From contig CAWGQE010000003.1 of assembly GCA_963824705.1 (NCBI GenBank), forward strand, positions 1,798,001-1,862,000: a DNA stretch of 64,000 nucleotides, in the 5' to 3' direction. How positions within the stretch are numbered: position 1 is the first letter of the stretch; every line of letters begins with the position of its first letter. Shown piece after piece: positions 16,625-24,285 of the stretch. The notes under the pieces were generated by a model. It did not search any database, was not told the origin of the DNA, and worked only from the letters and a program-made list of their open reading frames with translations. Both the position numbers and the translations under genes were made by a program. Source of the stretch: VRUE01 sp963824705 (GTDB lineage: Bacteria; Actinomycetota; Thermoleophilia; Solirubrobacterales; 70-9).

Positions 16625-18504
16625 TAGCCGCCCGTCCTGTGCAGCTGCTCGTGGATCTCGCGCGCCAGCTTGCCTGGTACGCCTGGCACGGCCTCCAGCT
16701 CCTCGCGACTCGCGCCGAGGAACCGCTCCGGCGTGCCGAAGTGCTTGAGGAAGGCGCGCTTGCGGGCCGGGCCGACGCCCTTGAGGTCGTCGAGCACCGA
16801 GCCGGTCATCGCCCGGTCGCGGCGCCCGCGATGGTGGTCGATCGCGAAGCGGTGCGCCTCGTCACGCACCCGCTGCAGCAGCTTCGAGGCCTCCGAGTCG
16901 GCGGCCAGCTCGATCGGCGACGGTCGCCCCGGGACGAAGACCTCCTCCTCGCGCTTGGCGAGGGAGACCACAGTCGTGCCGCGCTCGACGAACGGACCGA
17001 GAACGCGCATCGCGGCGCTCAGCTGACCTTTGCCGCCGTCGACCATGACCAGCGACGGCAGCGCGGCGAAGCTCTCGTCGCGTTTGCCGTCGTGCGGGGA
17101 GAGGTCGACCTGCTCCTCGTAGCGGTTGACGCGACGGCTCAGCACCTCCTCCATGGAAGCGAAGTCATCGGACCCGTTCGCGCGCTCGCCACGCACGCGG
17201 AAGCGGCGGTAGTCCGACTTCTTCGTCGCGCCGCCCTCGAAGACGACCATCGAGGCGACCGTGTGCTCGCCGCCGAGGTTGGAGATGTCGAAGCCCTCGA
17301 TGCGGATCGGCAGCTCCTCCATCTGCAGCGCCTCGCGCAGGTCGGCGAGCGAATCGACCCGGCGCTGGCGCCGGTGCTCGCGCCGCAGCCGGTCCTGGTC
17401 GAGGGCGAGGCGGGCGTTGCGCTCGGCGAGCTCGCGCAGGCGGCGCTTGTCGCCGCGCTCGGCGACCCGCACCTCGACCGGCGAGCCGCGCCGCTCCCCC
17501 AGCGCCGCCGCCAGCAGCTCGGCGCGCTCGCGCAGGTAGGGGCCGACGACGATCGTCCGCGGCATCGCCGGTGAGGCCGAGTAGTACTGGCCGATGAACT
17601 CCTCGGCGACCTCGGCGAGGTCGCGTTCGGCCTGGTTGTCGAGGTAGAAGCTCTGCCGCTCGGCGAGGATGCCGTCGCGCACCTGGAAGACCTGGGCGTT
17701 GGCGTCCTGCCCCTCCGCCGCGACCCCGATCATGTCGGCGGTGCCGACCGAGCCGCCGGCGACCCGCTGGCGCTCGAACAGCGACTGGATCGCCTTGAGC
17801 CGATCGCGATGCAGCGCCGCGCGCTCGAACTCGCGCGCCGCGGCGGCCTCCTCCATCTTGCCCTGCTCGTCGGCCTCGACCTGCCGGTAGCGACCGGAGA
17901 GGAAGTCGACGATCGCGTCGATGTTGCGCCGGTACTCGTCCTGACTGACGTAGCCGACACAGGGCGCCCCGCAGCGCTTGATGTAGTAATCCAGGCAGGG
18001 GCTGCCGGAGCGGCGGCCCGGCTCGGCCCCCTCGCAGGTGCGGAACTGGAACAGCTTGCCGAGCAGGTCGAGCGTCTCCCGCACCCGCTTGGCGCTGGAG
18101 AAGGGGCCAAAGTAGGCACGGCCGGAGCGGTGCTTCTCACGCGTGAAGTAGACCCGCGGGTAGTCCTCGTCGAGGCTGACGCAGACGTAGGGATAGGACT
18201 TGTCGTCGCGCAGGCGGATGTTGAAGCGCGGCCGGTGGCGCTTGATGAAGCTCTGCTCGGCGAGCAGGGCCTCGGCCTCGTTGGCGGTGACGAGGACGTC
18301 GATGCGGTCGACCCGCGAGGTCAGCCGGCTCTCGCCGCCCGAGAAGTGCGAGGCGACGCGCTTGCGGATCGAACGCGCCTTGCCGACGTAGAGCAGCTCG
18401 CCGTTCTCCTCGTAGAAGAGGTAGACGCCCGGGGAGTCGGGGAGCTCGCGACGCTGCTGGACCAGACGTTCCGCGCGCGAGGTCTCTCGGTTGCTTTCGC
18501 TCAC
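16624..18504 (-). CDS. uvrC: excinuclease ABC subunit C
   Basis: 626 residues from GTG 18504. GIY-YIG endonuclease domain at the N-terminus (SPGVYLFYEENGELLYVGKA), UVR motif (about 205-240, EFERAALHRDRLKAIQ), RNase H-like UvrC domain with MVVFEGGATKKSDYRRFRV and VDGGKGQLSAA, and a C-terminal helix-hairpin-helix pair (LKGVGPARKRAFLKHFG...VPGVPGKLA). Makes the dual incisions in nucleotide excision repair. Divergent from the enoyl-CoA hydratase gene, with 62 nt between. Confidence 0.96.
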   Translation of the reverse strand: MSESNRETSRAERLVQQRRELPDSPGVYLFYEENGELLYVGKARSIRKRVASHFSGGESRLTSRVDRIDVLVTANEAEALLAEQSFIKRHRPRFNIRLRDDKSYPYVCVSLDEDYPRVYFTREKHRSGRAYFGPFSSAKRVRETLDLLGKLFQFRTCEGAEPGRRSGSPCLDYYIKRCGAPCVGYVSQDEYRRNIDAIVDFLSGRYRQVEADEQGKMEEAAAAREFERAALHRDRLKAIQSLFERQRVAGGSVGTADMIGVAAEGQDANAQVFQVRDGILAERQSFYLDNQAERDLAEVAEEFIGQYYSASPAMPRTIVVGPYLRERAELLAAALGERRGSPVEVRVAERGDKRRLRELAERNARLALDQDRLRREHRRQRRVDSLADLREALQMEELPIRIEGFDISNLGGEHTVASMVVFEGGATKKSDYRRFRVRGERANGSDDFASMEEVLSRRVNRYEEQVDLSPHDGKRDESFAALPSLVMVDGGKGQLSAAMRVLGPFVERGTTVVSLAKREEEVFVPGRPSPIELAADSEASKLLQRVRDEAHRFAIDHHRGRRDRAMTGSVLDDLKGVGPARKRAFLKHFGTPERFLGASREELEAVPGVPGKLAREIHEQLHRTGG

Positions 18505-18566
18505 AGGCCAAAGGGTAGGCTCCTGGCCAGTTGGCCAACCTTCCATATGGAGACGGAGATAGCGAG

Positions 18567-19391
18567 ATGACCACCGAGACGATCAGCCCGCCCGAGCTAA
18601 GCACGCTGCGAATCGAGATCGACGGCGAGATCGGCACCCTCACCCTCGACCGCGCCGAGAGCTTCAACGCGATGAGTCCCGAGATGATCCTGGATCTCGG
18701 CACCGCCTTCGCCTGGTTCGCCGACCAGGCGCCGCTGCGGGCGCTGATCCTTACCGGCGCCGGTAAGGCGTTCTGCTCCGGGGGCGACATCAACACCTTC
18801 AAAGCCGGGGTCGAAGACGACTTGATCGACCTGCCTGCACAGGTACGGCGCGGCGCCGAGGCGTTGCACACGGCGATCGTCGACCTGCGTCGCATCCCCT
18901 ATCCGGTGATCTGCGCGCTCAACGGGCCAGCCGCCGGCGCCGGCTTCTCGCTGGCACTTGCCTGCGACATCAGGATCGCCTCCGAGGAGACCTTTCTCGC
19001 CTGTGCCTACGGTCGAATCGGAGCATCTCCCGACGGCGGCATGACCTACTTCCTGCCCCGCGTGGTCGGACCGAGCCGGGCGCTGGAAATCCTCCTGGAA
19101 GACCCCAACCTGAAGGCGCCCGAAGCCCTCGAGGAGGGACTTGTCTCCGAGGTCGTCTCACCCGACGCACTGATGGATGCCGCCCGCGCGAAGGCCGAGA
19201 AGCTGGCCGCGAAGGCGCCCCACTACGTGAAGATGGCCAAACGGCTCTGCGGGGTGAGCGTCGAGAACAGCATCACCGAGCACCTGCAGCTGGAGCGGCA
19301 CGGAATCGCCGACAGCATGGCGACCGAGGACCTGCGCGAAGGCGCGATCGCCTTCTTCAGTGGCGAGAAGCCCGAGTTCAAGGGCCGCTGA
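18567..19391 (+). CDS. enoyl-CoA hydratase/isomerase family protein
   Basis: 274 residues from ATG 18567, which has an RBS (ACGGAGATAG). Crotonase fold with the oxyanion-hole segments GKAFCSGGDINTF and NGPAAGAGFSLALACD, and the catalytic region ACAYGRIGASPDGGMTYFLPRVVG. In the catalytic segment the position of the second hydratase Glu is occupied by Asp/Gly, so isomerase or other crotonase chemistry is possible. Probably acts in fatty or aromatic acyl-CoA breakdown. Confidence 0.88.
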   Translation: MTTETISPPELSTLRIEIDGEIGTLTLDRAESFNAMSPEMILDLGTAFAWFADQAPLRALILTGAGKAFCSGGDINTFKAGVEDDLIDLPAQVRRGAEALHTAIVDLRRIPYPVICALNGPAAGAGFSLALACDIRIASEETFLACAYGRIGASPDGGMTYFLPRVVGPSRALEILLEDPNLKAPEALEEGLVSEVVSPDALMDAARAKAEKLAAKAPHYVKMAKRLCGVSVENSITEHLQLERHGIADSMATEDLREGAIAFFSGEKPEFKGR

Positions 19392-19476
19392 ACCGGGCGG
19401 CGCCATCAGCCGTATTCGAGCTATAACCATCTAGAGTCACACTGAGCATTCCTCCCCTAGGAAAGGATCCGGTCCG

Positions 19477-19929
19477 ATGAAGAAGGTTGTCGCCCTGTTC
19501 GTCCTCGCACTTGCATCCGTTGCCCTCGTCGCCTGCGGAAGCAGCAACTCGACCACGACGACCTCGAGCTCCAGCACCGAAGAAGCCAACGGTGGGGCGG
19601 CGTCCGAAAGCGGCAAGGAATCCGGCGGTGGCGAAGGCGGCGGCTCGACGGTCGCGTTCGAAGCCGACCCGAACGGAGAACTCGCCTACACGACCACCGA
19701 AGCGTCGGCCAAGGCCGGCAAGGTGACGATCGACTTCAAAAACCCGCAGAGCCTCACCCACGACGTGGCGATCGAAGACTCCAGCGGCAAGGAAGTCGGC
19801 AAAACCGAACTGGTCGGCGAAGGGGAAACCTCGACCACGGTCGACCTGAAGCCGGGCACCTACACCTACTACTGCACCGTGCCGGGACACCGCGAAGCCG
19901 GCATGGAAGGCACGCTCACCGTCAAGTAG
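19477..19929 (+). CDS. cupredoxin (plastocyanin/azurin-like) lipoprotein
   Basis: 150 residues. Signal peptide with lipobox ALVACGSS, a Ser/Thr/Gly-rich spacer (about 22-58), then a blue-copper domain. The type 1 copper ligands are visible as His in SLTHDVAI, Cys and His in YYCTVPGHREAGM, and Met in the same loop. Acts as an electron carrier on the outer face of the membrane. A TATAAC box at 19422 and an AGGAAAGGA RBS precede the ATG. Almost every Glu codon is GAA. Confidence 0.92.
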   Translation: MKKVVALFVLALASVALVACGSSNSTTTTSSSSTEEANGGAASESGKESGGGEGGGSTVAFEADPNGELAYTTTEASAKAGKVTIDFKNPQSLTHDVAIEDSSGKEVGKTELVGEGETSTTVDLKPGTYTYYCTVPGHREAGMEGTLTVK

Positions 19930-19942
19930 GACGGTTAGCCGA

Positions 19943-19997
19943 GGCGCCCGTCAACCGGCGGGCGCCCTGGTTCTGAGCAACTGCATGGAAGCCAGGG
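19943..19997 (+). terminator. two overlapping hairpins between cupredoxin and ribH genes
   Basis: GGCGCCCG (19943-19950) pairs with CGGGCGCC (19959-19966), 14 nt after the cupredoxin stop. Its right arm overlaps CCCTGG (19965-19970), which can pair with CCAGGG (19992-19997). No T-run follows, so this could be a weak terminator or a mutually exclusive leader structure for the ribH gene. Confidence 0.45.
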
Positions 19998-20012
19998 GAG
20001 AGGAGCTGCGCA

Positions 20013-20513
20013 ATGAGCAATAGGCATTCGACCCAGGGATCCGATCGGGACAGGCGTATCGCTTTTGTTCAGTCGTGCTGGCACAAGGATCTCGTCGACC
20101 AGAGCCGGACGGCTTTCCTCGCGGAGATTGGGCAGCTCGGCATCCCGGAGTCGCAGATCGACTTCTTCGAGGTGACTGGCGCCTTCGAGATCCCGCTACA
20201 CGCCATGCGGCTCGCTGAAAGCGGGATCTACGACGCAATCGTGGCGGCAGGGCTCGTCGTCGATGGCGGCATCTACCGTCACGAGTTCGTCGCCGACGCG
20301 GTGATCGGCGGGCTGATGCGGGTCCAGCTCGACACCGACGTCCCGGTCATCTCAGCAGTTCTCACTCCACATCACTTTCACGAGCACGAGACTCATCGCG
20401 CCTTCTTCTTCGAGCACCTCGAAACGAAGGGAGTCGAGGCCGCACGAGCTTGCGCCCACACGATCGACGCTCTCGAACAACTACCCACCTCCAGCCTCGA
20501 GCCCAAGGAGTAG
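20013..20513 (+). CDS. ribH: type II 6,7-dimethyl-8-ribityllumazine synthase (RibH2-like)
   Basis: 166 residues. Starts RRIAFVQSCWHKDLVDQSR with the Trp of RibH2, then TGAFEIPLHAMRLA, VVDGGIYRHEFVADAVIGG and VLTPHHFHEHETHRAFFFEH. These match the decameric type II lumazine synthases of Brucella/Mesorhizobium rather than the pentameric or icosahedral type I. It condenses ribityl-amino-uracil with dihydroxybutanone phosphate. It stands alone: no ribD, ribE or ribA nearby. RBS GGGAGAGGAG precedes the ATG. Confidence 0.88.
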   Translation: MSNRHSTQGSDRDRRIAFVQSCWHKDLVDQSRTAFLAEIGQLGIPESQIDFFEVTGAFEIPLHAMRLAESGIYDAIVAAGLVVDGGIYRHEFVADAVIGGLMRVQLDTDVPVISAVLTPHHFHEHETHRAFFFEHLETKGVEAARACAHTIDALEQLPTSSLEPKE

Positions 20514-20553
20514 CCGGGCGCCGGGAGCCAGACCCCGGCCTCACCGGGAGCTG

Positions 20554-21027
20554 TCAATCAGTCGGCGCCATCACCCGCGTCACCGAGTCGCCGACGAAGC
20601 ACGGCTTCTCGCTGCCCTCGACCTCGAGGGTGAAGCGGGTGACTACCTCGTACCAGCCGCCGCCCTTCTCCTCGATCGAGACGACCTCGGCCTTGCCGCG
20701 GACCTTGGAGTCGACGGGGACCGGCGCGGGAAAGCGGATCTTGTTCCAGCCGTAGTTGACGCCGAGGGCGAAGCCGGTTGAAGAGATCAGATCCTTGCGA
20801 AAGCCGTCGACCAGAGACAGGGTCAGGTTGCCGTGGGCGATCGTCGTGCCGAAGGGACTCTCGTTCTTCGCCTTCTCGACGTCGACATGGATCCACTGAT
20901 CGTCGCCCGAGAGGTCGGCGAAGGTGTTGATGTCCTCCTGAGTGACGGTGCGCCACTCGCTCGGGCCGATCTCCTGCCCGAGCAGCGACTGCATTCCCTC
21001 GACTCCCTGTACCTCGACGGTGGCCAT
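20554..21027 (-). CDS. MaoC-like (R)-specific hydratase
   Basis: 157 residues from ATG 21027. Hot-dog fold with the hydratase-2 motif FADLSGDDQWIHVDVEKA (catalytic Asp/His) and GTTIAHGNLTLSLV. Typical of short MaoC dehydratases acting on enoyl-CoA. The upstream extension to 21156 is Arg/Ser-rich and rejected. Gene direction is opposite to the crotonase-family gene at 18567; no direct pathway link is shown. Confidence 0.88.
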   Translation of the reverse strand: MATVEVQGVEGMQSLLGQEIGPSEWRTVTQEDINTFADLSGDDQWIHVDVEKAKNESPFGTTIAHGNLTLSLVDGFRKDLISSTGFALGVNYGWNKIRFPAPVPVDSKVRGKAEVVSIEEKGGGWYEVVTRFTLEVEGSEKPCFVGDSVTRVMAPTD

Positions 21028-21037
21028 CAGCGGCAGT

Positions 21038-21454
21038 CTAGACGGGGTGAGTCGCCGATGAGGAGGCGAGCCGTAGAGGTGCGTGGCGCGCGATGACCTG
21101 GAAATCCGTGTCGCAAGCGAGGAGTTCCGCCTCGTTACGCATTGCGACAATCGCAATCAGACAGTCCGTCAGTTGACGCGGCGTCTCGCCTGCTCGGCGA
21201 CAGAGCCGGTATAGCTCGGCGGCACTCTCGTAGTCCGCCGGCCCGGTCACCCCCAGGAAGCGATTCCCATAGAGAAGGCGCCGCAACCAGTCACGCTCTG
21301 CCCGATCCTTGGCCCCAGCCAGGACCTCCATCATCACGACGTCGGTAGTGGCCAGCTCGGCGCCCTCGTCCAAGGCAGTCTTCAGGCATAGATGAACCGG
21401 GCTTCCAGTCGCTCGCAGCAACTCGATCCATGCAGAGGTGTCGGCGAGGATCAC
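21038..21454 (-). CDS. PIN-domain toxin, VapC-like
   Basis: 138 residues from GTG 21454, overlapping the antitoxin stop by GTGA. PIN ribonuclease acidic residues are present: ILADTSAWIELLR (first Asp), TTDVVMMEVLAG (Glu), RQLTDCLIAIVA (Asp) and LLACDTDFQVIA (Asp). VapC toxins cut tRNA or rRNA; the target cannot be read here. Stops 10 nt before the MaoC start. Confidence 0.88.
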   Translation of the reverse strand: MILADTSAWIELLRATGSPVHLCLKTALDEGAELATTDVVMMEVLAGAKDRAERDWLRRLLYGNRFLGVTGPADYESAAELYRLCRRAGETPRQLTDCLIAIVAMRNEAELLACDTDFQVIARHAPLRLASSSATHPV

Positions 21455-21663
21455 AGCTCCGGTATCTCTTCGCGCGAACGAATCTCGTTGAGGTCGCCGC
21501 CCCAACCGACTCCCTCCATTGCGAGCATTTCCTGACGGCTCATGGGTTCCCCCGCGAGCTTTCGCAAAGCCAAATCAACGGCCTCCCGTTTACTGGGGAG
21601 GCGATAGATCTGCATCACGCGCTCAATCAGATCGTCGTCGATCTCGATGTTGGTCCGCGTCAC
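21451..21663 (-). CDS. VapB-like antitoxin
   Basis: 70 residues from GTG 21663. The N-terminal half is a ribbon-helix-helix-type segment (TRTNIEIDDDLIERVMQIYRL... SKREAVDLALRKLAG) of the DUF2191/VapB kind, and the C-terminal tail (WGGDLNEIRSREEIPEL) would wrap the toxin. It overlaps vapC by 4 nt. A 16-bp palindrome lies just upstream. The start is uncertain because the frame is open further upstream, through that palindrome. Confidence 0.8.
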   Translation of the reverse strand: MTRTNIEIDDDLIERVMQIYRLPSKREAVDLALRKLAGEPMSRQEMLAMEGVGWGGDLNEIRSREEIPEL

Positions 21664-21673
21664 TACCCCATCG

Positions 21674-21689
21674 TACACCTCATGGTGTA
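21674..21689. promoter_or_regulatory. probable vapB operator palindrome
   Basis: TACACC and GGTGTA form a perfect inverted repeat with a 4-nt spacer, 10 nt upstream of the vapB start. Ribbon-helix-helix antitoxins usually bind such palindromes to repress their own operon. Confidence 0.6.
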
Positions 21690-21731
21690 GAAAGGTGGAA
21701 TCAGCGATCGAAGCGACCGGCGCCATCGACA

Positions 21732-23081
21732 TCAGGCCACCAGCCTCACTTCGAAGCTGGGGACGACGAGGGCACCGGCGCCGCCGAGGAGGGCGAGGAT
21801 TCGGCTCACGTATGCCTGGGTCTCGGGATACCCGGGCACGCAATCGCAGGCTTCGACCGGTGCGGGGCCAGCGTTGTAGGCGGCGAGGGCGAGCTGAGGG
21901 GAGCCGAACTGGCGGATCAGGTCCGACATCAGGTGGGCTTGGGCGTCGATCGCTTCGTCGGGGTCGAAGGGATTCTTCAGCCCGTAGGCAGCGGCTGTGC
22001 CGGGCATGAACTGGGCGATGCCCTGCGCTCCCGCTGGCGATCCCGCGTAGGGATTGAAGTTCGACTCGGCCATCAACTGTGCCGCCAACAGCGCGGCGGA
22101 GACGTTCCAGTGCGTGGCGGCCTTCAGCAGCGGCGCCCGGAACCTAGTCGGAACAAAAGACGGCAGCCCGTCGCCGGTAGCCAGCGAGCCATCGCCCCCG
22201 CTCCCGCCGACCGCGTTACCGGCCTCCGAGCAGGGCGCCGGTGGACGGTCGTAGCCGTAGTGCCAGGCCTCCCAGGAGTAGCGCTGGACGAAGCCGAACC
22301 TGGAGGCGTTGGCGGCGAGCCAGCCGTAGGCGGATTCCGGCCCGAGGTCGAGCTCGGTCGCGCAGCGATGCAGCGAGTGGCCCGGCGGCGCCACCCAGGT
22401 CGGATCGGGGTGGGCGGCGAAGAGCGCCGCCTGTTCGGCGTCGGAGCGAAAGCCCGAATTGACGACGAGGGTGAGCCCGACGTGGGACGCGGCGGCAGCC
22501 ATCCGGTCGAAGGCGGCGGCCACATCGGGCCGCATCCCCTCCCCGGTCCGGTAGACGAGCGGACCGCCGTAGCCACCGCCGCTGGCCGCTGCCGGCATCG
22601 AGCCCGTGGCGCTGCTGGCGGGTGCGGCTGCTTCGGCCACCGCCGACGCCTCGACATCGGCACTCCCGCCCTTGCCGGCGCCTCCTCTCAGAACGAGACT
22701 GCCGGTCACGACGGCCTTGACGCGGACCGGCGCGAACGACCCGGCGTCGGGAAAGGTGATCTTCAACCGCGCGGTGCCTATCTCGTTCGCTCTCGCCACG
22801 TCGGACGCGGCGGCCCGGGCCCGCGCCAGGTACTCGACCTTCTCCACGTGGGCTGGATTCGGCAAGCCGTTGGGGAGCACGGCGGGCGCCAACAGCAGCG
22901 GCAGGTCGTCGCGCATCGAGCGTGCCGCCGAGATCGCGGCGAGGTCAGCCGCTCGCTGCGCTCGCCCCTTTCCCGTCACCGCGCCGGCGATCGCGACCAG
23001 GGCCAGGGCCCCGACGATCAGTGCAAAAGCACCTCCAAACGCCAGCAACACCGCTTGGCCGTCCTCTCTACGAGCGTCCAT
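21732..23081 (-). CDS. TadG-like / VanY peptidase / lytic transglycosylase fusion protein
   Basis: 449 residues. Residues about 7-60 match the N-terminus of TadE/TadG-type Flp-pilus proteins (DGQAVLLAFGGAF, one membrane helix, then GRAQRAADLAAISAARS). About 165-285 form a VanY/M15-type D,D-carboxypeptidase domain with SGFRSDAEQAALF, HSLHRCATELDLG (zinc His and Asp) and WEAWHYGY (Glu, His). About 310-430 form an SLT transglycosylase domain with MAESNFNPYAGSPAGAQGI (catalytic Glu) and LALAAYNAGP. Thus a membrane-anchored protein able to trim peptides and cleave glycan strands. It is preceded by the same 29-nt element as the TadE gene at 25561. Confidence 0.85.
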   Translation of the reverse strand: MDARREDGQAVLLAFGGAFALIVGALALVAIAGAVTGKGRAQRAADLAAISAARSMRDDLPLLLAPAVLPNGLPNPAHVEKVEYLARARAAASDVARANEIGTARLKITFPDAGSFAPVRVKAVVTGSLVLRGGAGKGGSADVEASAVAEAAAPASSATGSMPAAASGGGYGGPLVYRTGEGMRPDVAAAFDRMAAAASHVGLTLVVNSGFRSDAEQAALFAAHPDPTWVAPPGHSLHRCATELDLGPESAYGWLAANASRFGFVQRYSWEAWHYGYDRPPAPCSEAGNAVGGSGGDGSLATGDGLPSFVPTRFRAPLLKAATHWNVSAALLAAQLMAESNFNPYAGSPAGAQGIAQFMPGTAAAYGLKNPFDPDEAIDAQAHLMSDLIRQFGSPQLALAAYNAGPAPVEACDCVPGYPETQAYVSRILALLGGAGALVVPSFEVRLVA

Positions 23082-23102
23082 GCGCCGACGCTGACGCGCG
23101 CC

Positions 23103-23131
23103 GGCGCGCGTGTGGTGCGCTCAAACGAAAA
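23103..23131 (-). promoter_or_regulatory. 29-nt repeated upstream element, copy 1
   Basis: On the minus strand this reads TTTTCGTTTGAGCGC, then A, then CCACACGCGCGCC. It is repeated at 25583-25611 with one mismatch. Both copies end exactly 21 nt before the start codon of a Tad-like gene. Likely a shared promoter or operator. Confidence 0.6.
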
Positions 23132-23202
23132 TATGTGCGATCGAACCGATACGCAATTGCGTCCGTAGACAGGGCAGACCGATTTCGACCCGAGGAGCGT
23201 TC

Positions 23203-23652
23203 ATGCCGCAGTCACCAAGCAGCCATCGCCCACGTCATCTGAGCATCGCGATCGTCGCTGCGGTCGCCGTTCTGGCCGTAGCCGCGCTCTTCAGCTCCCT
23301 CGCCGCCGCCAGCACGACCAAGCGCGTGGTCAAGGAGGCTCACAGCAGCTCGCTCGGCAGCACCGTCCTCACGGCAAACAACGGCCTCACCCTGTACAGC
23401 CTCAGCGTCGAGAAGAACGGCAGATTCATCTGCACCGGCTCATGCCTTCAGACCTGGCACCCGCTGGTGGTCGCGGCCGGCGTCAAGCCCGCCGGTCCCG
23501 TGTCGCTCGGCACCGTCAAGCGCCCCGACGGACGCCGTCAGGTGACCTTCGAGGGCCGCCCGCTCTACACCTTCGACAGCGACTCCAAGAAGGGCGAAGC
23601 GAGCGGCGAGGGGATCAAGGACGTCGGCACCTGGCACGCCGCCACCCCGTAG
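23203..23652 (+). CDS. secreted COG4315-type (lipoprotein_15 repeat) protein
   Basis: 149 residues from ATG 23203 with GAGGAG upstream. Signal/anchor helix about 14-38, then two copies of the short repeat typical of COG4315: VLTANNGLTLYSLSVEKNG with FICTGSCLQTWHPLVV, and VTFEGRPLYTFDSDSKKGE with GEGIKDVGTWHAATP. The family is secreted, of unknown function, and sometimes found near redox or copper proteins. It is transcribed away from the TadG/VanY/SLT fusion, and the shared 29-nt element lies in the 121 nt between them. Confidence 0.82.
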   Translation: MPQSPSSHRPRHLSIAIVAAVAVLAVAALFSSLAAASTTKRVVKEAHSSSLGSTVLTANNGLTLYSLSVEKNGRFICTGSCLQTWHPLVVAAGVKPAGPVSLGTVKRPDGRRQVTFEGRPLYTFDSDSKKGEASGEGIKDVGTWHAATP

Positions 23653-23675
23653 GAGGGCAGCCGCCCGGGACTCAC

Positions 23676-24143
23676 TCAACCTGGATCAACAACCTCGATC
23701 AGGTTCTCGAGGCCACGGAAGTCCTTCGGGTTGAGCGTGTAGAGCGGCAGATCATGGGCGAGGGCGGTCGCCGCAATCATCAGGTCGATAGCGCGCGAGC
23801 CTCGCGGCTTCCGGCCAATGCGTTCGACAGCAGTGTAAATCTGAGCCCATGCGCGAGCGCAGGCGAGGTCGAATGGCAGCGCTTCGATCCAACCTTCGAT
23901 CTGGAGTAGATGCGCCCTGCGACGCGCTCGCATGAAGTCATTGCTCGCCGTGTGCAATCCGACGAGCAGCTCAGCAAATGTCAGTGCCGAAATCGCTACC
24001 TCTAGGTCGCTCGCGATAGAGGCGAGGGAATCTCGATCGACCGCTACAGAGGTGTCAGCCAGTCCACGCTTGCTAGTCGACCCAGTAGCGAGGCGTAGGG
24101 TCTTGGTCGACGACGGCGTCGATATCGGCTCGGAGCTGCTCAT
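23676..24143 (-). CDS. PIN-domain toxin, VapC-like (second TA module)
   Basis: The PIN fold proper starts at 24062 (GLADTSVAVDR, first Asp), followed by ALTFAELLVGLH (Glu), SRAIDLMIAATALA (Asp) and LYTLNPKDFRGLENL. All acidic positions are present. The start is unclear: no ATG/GTG/TTG occurs at the natural beginning. Either a CTG at 24062, 10 nt after the antitoxin stop, is used, or translation begins at ATG 24143 inside the antitoxin gene. I give the ATG as outer limit. Confidence 0.72.
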   Translation of the reverse strand: MSSSEPISTPSSTKTLRLATGSTSKRGLADTSVAVDRDSLASIASDLEVAISALTFAELLVGLHTASNDFMRARRRAHLLQIEGWIEALPFDLACARAWAQIYTAVERIGRKPRGSRAIDLMIAATALAHDLPLYTLNPKDFRGLENLIEVVDPG

Positions 24144-24285
24144 AGTCGATGGAGGGAACGTCGGCGAGGGCCTTGACGAGCTCCCTGGCAGGTACGAACT
24201 GACGGCGTTTGTCGGGCTGTGACTCACCGCCGCCCCCACTCCGGCTGGTTCTCTTGTCGCTCACTTCTCGTTTCATCCTTTCCAT
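24073..24285 (-). CDS. antitoxin partner of the PIN toxin
   Basis: About 70 residues (ATG 24285; alternatives ATG 24276 or GTG 24264). A basic Gly-rich N-terminus is followed by FVPARELVKALADVPSIDYE and the acidic tail QLRADIDAVVDQDPTPRYWVD, the layout of antitoxins encoded before PIN toxins. Its 5' end overlaps the 3' end of the ParA/TadZ-like gene by up to 62 nt in another frame, which suggests either a later start or genuine gene overlap. Confidence 0.6.
   Translation of the reverse strand: MERMKREVSDKRTSRSGGGGESQPDKRRQFVPARELVKALADVPSIDYEQLRADIDAVVDQDPTPRYWVD

Noticed and set aside
18524..18537. TGGCCA repeat between uvrC and the hydratase gene
   Set aside because: TGGCCA is itself palindromic and frequent in GC-rich DNA; two copies 2 nt apart are not enough to call an operator.
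19930..20012. FMN riboswitch before the ribH gene
   Set aside because: The ribB-type consensus (AGGATA, GGGTGAAATTCC, ACCGGCGGT blocks) is absent. Only two GC hairpins are visible.
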